Source: Bacteroidota bacterium (GTDB lineage Bacteria > Bacteroidota > Bacteroidia > Sphingobacteriales > Sphingobacteriaceae). Taken from it: DNA of 28,526 bases. Positions 1 through 6,613 of the stretch are shown here, piece after piece. The stretch spans positions 1 through 28,526 of the forward strand of contig JABDEQ010000027.1 in NCBI GenBank assembly GCA_013286985.1, in the 5' to 3' direction. The first letter of the stretch is position 1, and the number at the start of each line of letters is the position of its first letter. Made by a program: the position numbers and the translations under genes. Below the pieces are notes generated by a model. The model was not told where the DNA came from and ran no database searches. It saw only the letters and a program-made list of their open reading frames with translations.

Positions 1-187
1 TTGAAATAGGCGTTCGGGCATTACCAACCACCTCAATACCCGATTCAAACGGGGTTAACTTATCTTCGGTTACTCTTTTAGGACCAATTTTATGCGTTAC
101 AAACATAGTGGTAACCACAAAACCTAAAGCCACTATCATTTGGAATATGATAGGCAAATAATTAATGGGTAAACTTTGTACTTCCAT
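1..187 (-). CDS. nuoA: NADH-quinone oxidoreductase subunit A, 5' part (cut by window edge)
   Basis: This is the first 62 codons of subunit A of respiratory complex I, a small membrane subunit of the proton-pumping arm that carries electrons from NADH to quinone. The leftward frame opens with ATG at 187 and runs off the window. It shows an N-terminal hydrophobic helix (about residues 8-28), then the family's loop motif, read here as KLTPFESGIEVVGNARTPIS. Many NuoA/ND3 proteins have ECG where this one has ESG, so the loop cysteine is a serine. The rest of a nuo operon would be expected further left, outside the window. A TAnnTTTG box sits only 4 bases upstream of the ATG. The family call is firm from the loop motif even though only the N-terminal half is visible. 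Confidence 0.88.
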   Translation of the reverse strand, partial: MEVQSLPINYLPIIFQMIVALGFVVTTMFVTHKIGPKRVTEDKLTPFESGIEVVGNARTPIS

Positions 188-191
188 GATG

Positions 192-199
192 CAAATATA
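192..199 (-). promoter_or_regulatory. Putative -7 box for nuoA, almost abutting the start codon
   Basis: The minus strand reads TATATTTG, a full match to the Bacteroidota TAnnTTTG -7 element, with only four bases before the nuoA ATG. No clear -33 TTG is present at 17-23 bases. If used, the mRNA would start at or within a few bases of the AUG. Confidence 0.5.
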
Positions 200-210
200 C
201 AAATGGAACT

Positions 211-244
211 ATAATAAAAAAGCCCTCTGATAAATCAGAAGGCT
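211..244 (-). terminator. Rho-independent terminator after the TPR gene
   Basis: The minus strand forms AGCC-TCTGA paired with TCAGA-GGCT (bases 221-244, one internal mismatch, 4-base loop), followed by TTTTTTATTAT. It lies just past the stop of the leftward TPR gene and separates it from nuoA. Confidence 0.8.
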
Positions 245-265
245 TCCTTTTGTTTTTTAATTATA

Positions 266-1999
266 CTATTTGCCCTTGCCGCCGCCTTTTTTAGCGAAGT
301 AGTAAACTACTTGTGGATTGGTAGGGTCCATTTCTTTGGCTTTGGTATAAAGATCAAGCGCTTTAGCTTCGTCTTTTTCTTTATATTCGGCATAGTTACC
401 TAGGTAAACGTACGCAGCTGCCAGGTAGCCTTTAGTTTTATCATCGGGTGCGCCTTTTGCGGTTACCACCTGAATATATTGTTCATATAATGGTTTTGCT
501 AAACCTTTAATATTATTTCTGTCTCCCTCTTCAAAATCTTTCACGTTTGCATGGAAGTAAATAATTTGCGCATTTGGCGTAGGCAATTTACGTTCTACAT
601 AAGTAAATGCTGAATCAGCTTTGGTAAGCAGTGTTGAATCAGGTTTGATAGTTTTAACTGTTTGTGCTGCTATCAATTGAGCTTTGTAAGCTTGATAATA
701 GCTAAAACCTTCGTAAAAGTGGTCAGTTAATTTAGCCTGAGATGATCTTTGTGCATAAGTATGATAAGCGTCGCCTGCTTCAATATATTTGCTCGAAGCA
801 TATAACGATTTTCCAATTTCACCATAGATATCAACTTGTGAAGTATCTAATGACAATGCCTTACGCAAATCACGTATGCCTAATGAATCTTGTTTTAAAG
901 CTAATTCGGTACGGCCAAGGTATAAATAATCATTAGGAATTAAACGTTTTGGATCAGCTGCCGAAGTCCATTTGTTTAATGCAGTTAATGCTGATTGATA
1001 ATCTTTGTTTTCGAAAGCAGCGTAACCTAAATAGCGATAAACCCTTAAATTACTGTTTGCTGATGCGCTTAAATCTGTAGCTACTTTTTGTAAAGTAACA
1101 TAATCTTTGGTACGGATCAGGAAATCGGCATAACGCATTTGCGTTTCAACCGAGTAATCAGTAAGGCTGATGTATTTCTTGTAATTTTCAACGGCTTCTT
1201 TTGTTTTTACATCATAAGTTGCTGCATCTTTTGATGCCTCACGAATGTTAGTTTCAGCTAACTCGCGGTAAGCAGGTCCGTAATTGGGGTCGATAGCCAA
1301 AGCAGCCTGAAATTGTTTTTCAGAATCTTCGAAGTTATCGGCATATCTCCACAAAACACCTGTTGCAACGTTTGCTGATGGTAACTTAGGATCAACAGCC
1401 AATGCTGCAGAATAAGCGGTATATGCGTCATTGCTTTTTAGCTGTGAGCGGTAAGCATCACCTAAAGCAACTAACAATACAGCATCTTTAGGGTTAACTG
1501 CTTTGCCTTTGTTTAACACAGCGATGGCTGCGTCTGCATCAGCAGGGGCAACGGCCGATCCGGTTGCACCTATAGCACTACCGCTAACAGGCAATAAATA
1601 ACCAAGGCCTGCATACAAGTAAGGTGTACTGCTTTTACCGGCAAGAGTAATAGCCGTGTTAAAATCACTTGCTGCTGTTGCAGCATCTTTTTCAACATGA
1701 GCAACGGCGCCTAAACCTGCATAATTTAATGCCGATTTAGCATTTACTGCAATACCTTTGTTAAATGTAGCTTTTGCTGAGTCAGCATAGTCTTGTTTTA
1801 AGTATACCCAGCCCAGGTAAAAATAGTTCTCATCCTTATCCGCTTGCGTAGTAGTAAGGTTTTTCAGCATTGATTTGGCTTTCTGATATTGCTCGGCATC
1901 GATTGCCTTTTTTGCATCAGCTAAACTTTGTGCAAAAACTGATGAACCTACAAATACCAATCCCAACCCTGTGATGGCTACTTTATTGATCATTTTCAT
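266..1999 (-). CDS. Secreted/periplasmic TPR-repeat protein
   Basis: This 577-residue protein has a Sec signal peptide (about residues 1-23, ending VGSSVFA before QSLADAKK), so it should act in the periplasm or at the outer membrane. The mature part is built of TPR-like helix pairs along its length, for example the repeats around YFYLGWVYLKQDYADSA and, near the C-terminus, EAKALDLYTKAKEMDPTNP. It ends in a basic GGGKGK tail. TPR proteins are binding scaffolds; no catalytic motif was seen, so the partner is unknown. It follows the exbB-exbD-exbD-tonB-PstS-like genes on the same strand after a 225-base gap holding a possible promoter of its own. I recall similar TPR genes beside this operon type in other Bacteroidota, but that needs a search. 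A start six bases downstream (second Met) is possible. Confidence 0.8.
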   Translation of the reverse strand: MKMINKVAITGLGLVFVGSSVFAQSLADAKKAIDAEQYQKAKSMLKNLTTTQADKDENYFYLGWVYLKQDYADSAKATFNKGIAVNAKSALNYAGLGAVAHVEKDAATAASDFNTAITLAGKSSTPYLYAGLGYLLPVSGSAIGATGSAVAPADADAAIAVLNKGKAVNPKDAVLLVALGDAYRSQLKSNDAYTAYSAALAVDPKLPSANVATGVLWRYADNFEDSEKQFQAALAIDPNYGPAYRELAETNIREASKDAATYDVKTKEAVENYKKYISLTDYSVETQMRYADFLIRTKDYVTLQKVATDLSASANSNLRVYRYLGYAAFENKDYQSALTALNKWTSAADPKRLIPNDYLYLGRTELALKQDSLGIRDLRKALSLDTSQVDIYGEIGKSLYASSKYIEAGDAYHTYAQRSSQAKLTDHFYEGFSYYQAYKAQLIAAQTVKTIKPDSTLLTKADSAFTYVERKLPTPNAQIIYFHANVKDFEEGDRNNIKGLAKPLYEQYIQVVTAKGAPDDKTKGYLAAAYVYLGNYAEYKEKDEAKALDLYTKAKEMDPTNPQVVYYFAKKGGGKGK

Positions 2000-2148
2000 C
2001 GTTAATAAATCTTTCGTTTTTAGTTAATTTTTAGCCGCACCCGCAAGTACTGCATCGTTTGTTAGTTTAATAATTACACTGAGTAGTACTAACTGTTTTA
2101 AATTCATTCTGTTTTTATTGCAGTTTGATTTACAGTATTTTCAGTTTG

Positions 2149-2180
2149 CAATGATATAATTTTTTGACTGTATTTTTCAA
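2149..2180 (-). promoter_or_regulatory. Putative promoter of the TPR gene
   Basis: On the minus strand a TTG (2178-2180) is followed after 21 bases by TATCATTG (2149-2156), which matches 7 of 8 positions of TAnnTTTG. The implied 5' leader is about 140 bases. Repeats at 2169-2213 lie over and directly upstream of the -33 element, as an operator would. Confidence 0.4.
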
Positions 2181-2213
2181 TACAAGTTTAAACTTTAATG
2201 TACAAGTTTAAAC
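2169..2213. repeat. Inverted repeat plus two 13-base direct repeats: candidate operator
   Basis: TGTATT-tttc-AATACA (2169-2184) is a perfect 6-bp inverted repeat. It runs into the first of two identical copies of TACAAGTTTAAAC (2181-2193 and 2201-2213), spaced 20 bases start to start, about two helical turns. Each copy contains the palindrome GTTTAAAC, and the first extends to AAGTTTAAACTT. There is no T-tract on the minus strand, so it is not a typical terminator for the PstS-like gene. The position next to a putative -33 box suggests a protein-binding site. Confidence 0.5.
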
Positions 2214-2224
2214 AATCCGCCTCA

Positions 2225-3154
2225 TTATTGTTTCGTTTTAATCTTACTTTCAATTACAATTTCCCTGCCGGGAATCTCATCCGGCAAAAGTCCTGACTTT
2301 AAGATTATCCTTTGTCCGCGATCTCCTGCTATAAACGCCGCAAATTCCATACCCACCCCCATTTTTCCTGTAAAGTTTAAGATGTACAAGTTACGTGTAA
2401 GCGGGTATTGTTTTAGCGCCAATGTATTTTGCGATGGGGTAAAATATTCATTGGTTGCATTTTTTGAAACGTCGTCTTTAACGCCTACTATTTTTACTTT
2501 CTCTACCGCTGCTGCATAATCTTTATCAGGGTCATTTAACCAACTGAAGCCGGTTATGCCAATAGCGTCGGGGTGCTCACTCACATATTTTATTACCTCT
2601 TTATTTGATTTAAGGGCATATATGTTTTTTTGTTTAAAGTCTTTATTGCCCGAAAATTCTTTCAAATATCTTACCAAGCCGGAGTTTGGATTATCAAAAA
2701 CGATATTTTTATTCTGTTTATTATCACCGTTAAGCATTTTTTTAATTTCGCTTACTGTTATAGTAGTATCTGTTGAAGCTTGATTTACTATAAGCGTAAC
2801 GGCGTCTATAGCAAAACGGTTAATAATGGGGTTTAAATTACGGCTTCTCAGTACTTTGTATTCATCGGGTGTTAAATCGCGGGCAATAACTGCTACGCGT
2901 ACGCTATCTTCCATTAACAGGTTTATCGCTGTGTTTTCGGGAGCATAAATAACAGAGGGGTGAGCATCGTGATAAAGTGCCGTAAAGATGTAAAGCTCTT
3001 CATCAACAATTGGCTGAAACGACTCATCAATAACAATTTTGGCGTTGGCGGCGGTAAAGCGGTCAGGATCGCTTTTTTTAACTTTATGCTGACAGCTTTG
3101 AGCAGCCACCAATAAGGTTAATAAAGCAAACGCCAGATTTAATCTATACTTCAT
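2225..3154 (-). CDS. PstS-like substrate-binding lipoprotein
   Basis: This protein belongs by its overall pattern to the phosphate-type (PBP-like II) substrate-binding fold. I chose the ATG at 3154 because it gives a clean lipoprotein signal, MKYRLNLAFALLTLLVAAQSC, with the lipobox cysteine at residue 21; an in-frame ATG 48 bases upstream would bury that signal behind 16 residues. Mature features include NTAINLLMEDSVRVAVIARDL near the N-terminus and a GFSWLND segment. No pstC, pstA or pstB is nearby, so it may not serve phosphate import. It is the sixth gene of the exbB-exbD-exbD-tonB operon and overlaps the 75-residue membrane protein gene by 11 bases, so translation is probably coupled. A role as an envelope partner of the TonB system is inference from context. 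Confidence 0.78.
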   Translation of the reverse strand: MKYRLNLAFALLTLLVAAQSCQHKVKKSDPDRFTAANAKIVIDESFQPIVDEELYIFTALYHDAHPSVIYAPENTAINLLMEDSVRVAVIARDLTPDEYKVLRSRNLNPIINRFAIDAVTLIVNQASTDTTITVSEIKKMLNGDNKQNKNIVFDNPNSGLVRYLKEFSGNKDFKQKNIYALKSNKEVIKYVSEHPDAIGITGFSWLNDPDKDYAAAVEKVKIVGVKDDVSKNATNEYFTPSQNTLALKQYPLTRNLYILNFTGKMGVGMEFAAFIAGDRGQRIILKSGLLPDEIPGREIVIESKIKTKQ

Positions 3155-3371
3155 CGTTATCTTTTTTAAGTAACCTGGTAAATCGAATAACAGCATAAAC
3201 AATTATTATCGCTCCATATAAAACCTTCTGGGTTTTAGGAACATTGGGGAGCATGCTATCCCAAAAGATAATCATGAGGCCCAGGGCACAAAAACAGATG
3301 AATGCGGTAACTCCTAAAATAAGCAAAAACCGCCTTTTGGGCGATTTTTGCTGGTTATTATTAAATAACAT
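3144..3371 (-). CDS. Small two-helix membrane protein of the TonB operon
   Basis: This is a 75-residue protein I do not recognise. It has a short basic N-terminus (QQKSPKRR), two hydrophobic stretches (about residues 14-35 and 47-64) likely to be a transmembrane hairpin, and a charged tail (RLLKKDNDEV). It starts 7 bases after the tonB stop and its end overlaps the start of the PstS-like lipoprotein gene by 11 bases. That tight packing argues that it is a real gene rather than chance. It could be an accessory subunit of the ExbB/ExbD/TonB assembly or help the lipoprotein; neither is shown by the sequence. Confidence 0.72.
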   Translation of the reverse strand: MLFNNNQQKSPKRRFLLILGVTAFICFCALGLMIIFWDSMLPNVPKTQKVLYGAIIIVYAVIRFTRLLKKDNDEV

Positions 3372-3378
3372 GTATTAT

Positions 3379-4194
3379 TTAATTTTCTGAAAGTGTAAAT
3401 GCAATTGGCACTGTATAAGAACAACGTACCGGACGTCCGTTCTGAATACCTGGTGACCATTTTGGCGATGCTTTGATTACACGAATTGCTTCTTCATCGC
3501 AACCATCACCTATACCACGTACAACCTTTATATCAGTTAAGGAACCGTCTTTTTCGCAAACGAAGTTTACGATTACCCTTCCTTGTGTGTTGTTTTCACG
3601 TGCTACTGCAGGATACCTGATGTTTTTACCAAGGTATTTATAAAATGCTTCAATACCACCCGGGAAAGCCGGAGCCTGCTCCACTGAAGTAAAGATCTTG
3701 TTTGGATCTTCTTCTGTAACTTTCTGATCTGATGTACCTACCGGCTCATCAATGGTTACATCCGCATTTTTATCACCTTTCAGGTTTTTCTGTCCTGGGT
3801 CGGCTACCGCCAATTCCTTAACGGTTGGTGGTTGTTCTTTCACCTCAACGTCTGGCTTTACAACCGGAGGAGGGAACTTAACCTGGTCAACCTTTGGTTT
3901 TGGTGGTTCAGGCGGGGGTGGCGGAGGTGGTTTCTTTAAGTCCACAGGCGGTGGCGATAATACAACATTGGTGATCTTCACCTTTTCTTTAGCCTTGGGA
4001 ATAAACCCAGCTATCATGTTGATAATTGTATTTGCAGAAATTACAACAACAAACGCGGCTACACCTATTAAAAGAGCTGTACGGGTGTTTCGTCCGTTAT
4101 CTCTTCTAAGTTCGTATGCACCGTAAGCTTTATTGCGGTTTGCAAAAACAACATCAATCCATTTCTGGTCTAATATGTCTAATTTTCCAAACAT
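3379..4194 (-). CDS. tonB: TonB-family energy transducer
   Basis: This 271-residue protein would transmit energy from the inner-membrane ExbB/ExbD motor to outer-membrane receptors. It starts with a cytoplasmic segment carrying the Bacteroidota TonB motif NKAYGAYELRRD (about residues 21-32). One transmembrane helix follows (about 40-65), then a proline-rich periplasmic linker (PPPPPPPEPPKPK and more). The C-terminal TonB domain (about 170-271) includes NIRYPAVARENNTQGRV and ends GRPVRCSYTVPIAFTL. It lies directly after two exbD genes and before the small membrane protein, 7 bases apart. The domain order and neighbours make the call firm. Which receptors it serves cannot be told: no TonB-dependent receptor gene is in this window. 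Confidence 0.93.
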   Translation of the reverse strand: MFGKLDILDQKWIDVVFANRNKAYGAYELRRDNGRNTRTALLIGVAAFVVVISANTIINMIAGFIPKAKEKVKITNVVLSPPPVDLKKPPPPPPPEPPKPKVDQVKFPPPVVKPDVEVKEQPPTVKELAVADPGQKNLKGDKNADVTIDEPVGTSDQKVTEEDPNKIFTSVEQAPAFPGGIEAFYKYLGKNIRYPAVARENNTQGRVIVNFVCEKDGSLTDIKVVRGIGDGCDEEAIRVIKASPKWSPGIQNGRPVRCSYTVPIAFTLSEN

Positions 4195-4246
4195 TTGTTA
4201 GGCTTTAGTTAGTTAATTAATAACGTTAATACCAATAACTATATTA

Positions 4247-4786
4247 TTAGTATATATTTTGTTTTTTCAGCTCGTCAATTTCAGGCTGCGTGATTTTCAC
4301 GATGGCGTATGACTGAACGCCAGTGATGCTCATTTCGTCAAGTGTAGTAACCAGGTTTTCATAAGTTGACTTATCACTTGGTTTAATTAACACAATCATG
4401 AAGTTATTAGGAGCAGCATGCGTTTCTGTAACTTTCTTACCGTTTTCGATAAGCGCTTTTCTCAAACCATCTTTACCGTAGTTGTCTACAGTAGGAGCTG
4501 ATTTTCCAGGTTCGCCAACATACCATTCAATTTTGTTGTGACTGCCTAAAAGTATAGTCATTGAACGGGTTGCTGCTACAGGTAATTGACTTGTTATTAC
4601 TGAGTTGTCCGGCATGGCCAGATCCATTGCTTTCTTTTTACTAAGCGTAGTGGTAAGCATAAAGAAAGTGATTAATAAGAATGCAAGGTCAACCATTGCA
4701 GTTAAATCCACGCGGGTTGAAACTTTTTTACTTCTTACTTTGCCACCTTTATGTTTACCCCCGCCGGAGGTATCTAATTCTGCCAT
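4247..4786 (-). CDS. exbD: ExbD/TolR-family proton-channel subunit (second copy)
   Basis: This 179-residue protein belongs to the ExbD/TolR family. A basic glycine-rich cytoplasmic tail is followed by one transmembrane helix with TAMVDLAFLLITFFML. Asp33 in this helix matches the conserved membrane-embedded aspartate that carries protons in the family. The rest is a periplasmic domain. The gene starts 4 bases after the stop of the other exbD, and tonB follows after 52 bases. The two ExbD copies have different periplasmic domains, so they may form a mixed dimer inside the ExbB ring or serve different partners; this is inference. Confidence 0.92.
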   Translation of the reverse strand: MAELDTSGGGKHKGGKVRSKKVSTRVDLTAMVDLAFLLITFFMLTTTLSKKKAMDLAMPDNSVITSQLPVAATRSMTILLGSHNKIEWYVGEPGKSAPTVDNYGKDGLRKALIENGKKVTETHAAPNNFMIVLIKPSDKSTYENLVTTLDEMSITGVQSYAIVKITQPEIDELKKQNIY

Positions 4787-4790
4787 AATT

Positions 4791-5411
4791 TTATTTTTTT
4801 GGTGCCGGTCTTAAGTCTGTAATTAAACTAAACTTGAAAATTTTCTGTTTTCCCAATACATCAATTACAGTATTGATGATAGGATACTGTTCTTTTCTGT
4901 CGCCTTTAATAGCAATTTGAAGGTCTTTATCATGCAAAGCTCTATCAGCCTTACGGGAGATAAGTATCCAGTTAGATAATTCGTTATTACCGGTAGTATC
5001 TGCCGGAATTCCCGGTTGCTGATAAGTTTTCTTTTGTTCAGCATCCATATCCAGAAATGCTTTCAAGTTAGCCATTGGTACGCCAAACACTTCGGTTACG
5101 GCAAATTTGGCTTGTTCTTCGGGCGTAAAATCTACTTTATACTTTTCGCCCATACCCTTTAGTGTTTCTGTGCGTATGTCAGATCCGGTAACGGAATAAA
5201 ATAATCTGCCGCCACCACCAACGGTTATCGTAGCAAGATTATCTTCAGGAACCAATATCTCTTTTGAAGAGAAAGGTACCTCAGCCTTTGTCGGATCTTC
5301 AACTTTCGGCTTTGCTGTTAATATAAAAAATGTAAGTAACAGGAAAGCCACATCGCACATGGCTGTCATATCTATTGAGGTGCTTTTCCTGGCAACTTTT
5401 ACTCTGGGCAT
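4791..5411 (-). CDS. exbD: ExbD/TolR-family proton-channel subunit (first copy)
   Basis: This 206-residue ExbD/TolR-family protein has a short basic start, then a membrane helix with IDMTAMCDVAFLLLTFFIL, in which Asp20 is the conserved proton-carrying residue. Its periplasmic domain is longer than in the neighbouring copy, with an insertion around FGVPMANLKAFLDMDAEQ. Near the C-terminus it has the family's typical KGDRKEQYPIINTVIDVL stretch. It is the first gene after exbB, but a 99-base gap with strong stem-loops separates them, unlike the 4-base gap to the next exbD. That spacing suggests separate control of ExbB and ExbD amounts. Confidence 0.92.
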   Translation of the reverse strand: MPRVKVARKSTSIDMTAMCDVAFLLLTFFILTAKPKVEDPTKAEVPFSSKEILVPEDNLATITVGGGGRLFYSVTGSDIRTETLKGMGEKYKVDFTPEEQAKFAVTEVFGVPMANLKAFLDMDAEQKKTYQQPGIPADTTGNNELSNWILISRKADRALHDKDLQIAIKGDRKEQYPIINTVIDVLGKQKIFKFSLITDLRPAPKK

Positions 5412-5430
5412 AATTTGTTGAGTTTTTAAT

Positions 5431-5487
5431 GTTAGTGTATAATGTATTATACTAACCGTTCGCCTATCAAACCGAAAGGCGAACGGT
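5431..5487 (-). promoter_or_regulatory. Two adjacent stem-loops between exbB and exbD
   Basis: The exbB-exbD spacer holds a perfect 11-bp hairpin (5455-5465 with 5477-5487; arms ACCGTTCGCCT and AGGCGAACGGT, 11-base loop). Right beside it and overlapping by two bases is a second hairpin (5431-5456) in which GTTAGT...ATAA pairs with TTAT...ACTAAC around a 2-base bulge. Neither is followed by a T-tract on the minus strand, so a simple terminator is unlikely. Such intercistronic hairpins often set mRNA stability or partial read-through. ExbB is needed in excess over ExbD, which fits, but the function is inferred. Confidence 0.6.
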
Positions 5488-5510
5488 AAAACTAAGCAAT
5501 AGCGAGTTTA

Positions 5511-6344
5511 TTATTTGCTTTTGTGTGAAGCAGCAAACGTTTGAACAAGGCTGAAACCTGTTTCGTCAATTGCGTAAGTCAATTTATCAATTTTTGACGT
5601 AAACACGTTATACATTACAATTGAAATTGCTGATGTACCGATACCAAGAGCAGTGTTGATCAACGCTTCAGAGATAGCTGTTGATAATGCAGTGGTATTT
5701 GGAGCACCAGAGGTTGCCAATGCAGCGAATGCACGGATCATACCGATTACTGTACCTAACAGACCGGTTAATGTACCGATTGATACCAGGGTAGCAATTA
5801 CAGTAAGGTTTTGCTCAAGCATAGGCATTTCTAATGAAGTTGCCTCTTCGATATCTTTTTGGATAGCTAAAGTTCTTTGTTCAACATCAAGAGAAGTTTC
5901 AGTTTCCATTTCGCGGTATTTTTTCAAACCTGATTTGATAACGTTTGCTACTGAACCTTTTTGTTTGTCGCACTCTGCTATAGCTGCGTCAATATTACCA
6001 GCGTTCAGGTGACCTTGTATTTTTCTTACAAAGCCATCAACACTACCAGAACCGGAAGCTTTGCCAATAACAACAAAACGCTCAATTGAGAAAATAATTA
6101 CTGTTAATAAATAAGTCATAATCAAAGGCACAATTATGCCTCCCCTGTGCACAGTTCCTAATAAATCAGGAATACCTTTTTCTACATCGCCTCCTTCATA
6201 GTGACTCGGATCACCTAATATAAATATGAATATTAAAATTGCAACCACTAAGCAAATTGGAATAGTGAAAGTTGCAAACATGCCCGATGCACTTGAGCTT
6301 TCTTTTTTTACAGGAGTTGTTGGTTTTGTTGGTGCGTTTGCCAT
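5511..6344 (-). CDS. exbB: ExbB/TolQ/MotA-family proton-channel subunit
   Basis: This 277-residue protein belongs to the MotA/TolQ/ExbB family, the multi-helix ring that with ExbD forms the proton-driven motor. A hydrophilic N-terminus precedes a helix (about residues 24-45), a second helix (about 70-92, ending in IERFVVIGKA), a cytoplasmic domain, and two C-terminal helices. These carry the family signatures GLLGTVIGMIRAF (about 191-203) and SEALINTALGIGTSAISI. The extra N-terminal helix gives more than the three helices of Escherichia coli ExbB, as I recall is common in Bacteroidota. It is the first gene of a leftward operon with two exbD genes, tonB, a small membrane protein and a PstS-like lipoprotein. 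Confidence 0.93.
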   Translation of the reverse strand: MANAPTKPTTPVKKESSSASGMFATFTIPICLVVAILIFIFILGDPSHYEGGDVEKGIPDLLGTVHRGGIIVPLIMTYLLTVIIFSIERFVVIGKASGSGSVDGFVRKIQGHLNAGNIDAAIAECDKQKGSVANVIKSGLKKYREMETETSLDVEQRTLAIQKDIEEATSLEMPMLEQNLTVIATLVSIGTLTGLLGTVIGMIRAFAALATSGAPNTTALSTAISEALINTALGIGTSAISIVMYNVFTSKIDKLTYAIDETGFSLVQTFAASHKSK

Positions 6345-6410
6345 TACTTTTAGTTTTTAGTTTTAGTTTGTAGTTTATAAATATAAGTTTGTTAAATGCA
6401 ATAATTTAGC

Positions 6411-6460
6411 GAATAACAAAAATAGAATTTTAATGAATTAAAAAAACTATTTTGTTATTC
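6411..6460 (-). promoter_or_regulatory. Putative exbB operon promoter inside a long inverted repeat
   Basis: The minus strand reads TATTTTTG at 6417-6424, a full TAnnTTTG match, 73 bases before the exbB ATG. It lies within the left arm of an imperfect 14-bp inverted repeat: GAATAACAAAAATAG (6411-6425) against CTATTTTGTTATTC (6447-6460), with a single unpaired A. No good -33 TTG was found. The repeat may be an operator overlapping the promoter. Confidence 0.4.
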
Positions 6461-6485
6461 TTTATGATTTTTTAATAATAAAATC

Positions 6486-6502
6486 ATACGACGATATCGT
6501 AT
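6486..6502. repeat. Short inverted repeat upstream of the exbB promoter
   Basis: ATACGA-cgata-TCGTAT is a perfect 6-bp inverted repeat containing the palindrome CGATATCG, between the exbB promoter region and the pckA terminator. It could be a regulator site; chance cannot be excluded at this length. Confidence 0.3.
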
Positions 6503-6520
6503 TAGTGGATACATAACGTC

Positions 6521-6557
6521 GCAAAAAATAAAAATTGTCTTTTGTATAGACAATTTT
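6521..6557 (-). terminator. Rho-independent terminator after pckA
   Basis: The minus strand forms AAAATTGTCT / AGACAATTTT (10 bp, 7-base loop; 6531-6540 with 6548-6557), followed by TATTTTTTGC. It lies about 60 bases beyond the pckA stop. Confidence 0.75.
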
Positions 6558-6613
6558 TTACAATGAAACTTATTTTTTTTAATAATAGCAAACAATAATT
6601 TATAAAATTTATG

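Noticed and set aside
2169..2184. TGTATT/AATACA repeat as terminator of the PstS-like gene
   Set aside because: On the minus strand the stem is short and followed by an A-run rather than a T-run.
2225..3154. Calling the PstS-like gene a phosphate-uptake gene
   Set aside because: No permease or ATPase genes accompany it and it lies in a TonB operon, so only the fold is claimed.
3752..4126. Plus-strand open frame opposite tonB, rich in Gly and Ser
   Set aside because: It is the reverse complement of the proline-rich linker of tonB, which naturally reads as glycine-rich; it has no family features of its own.
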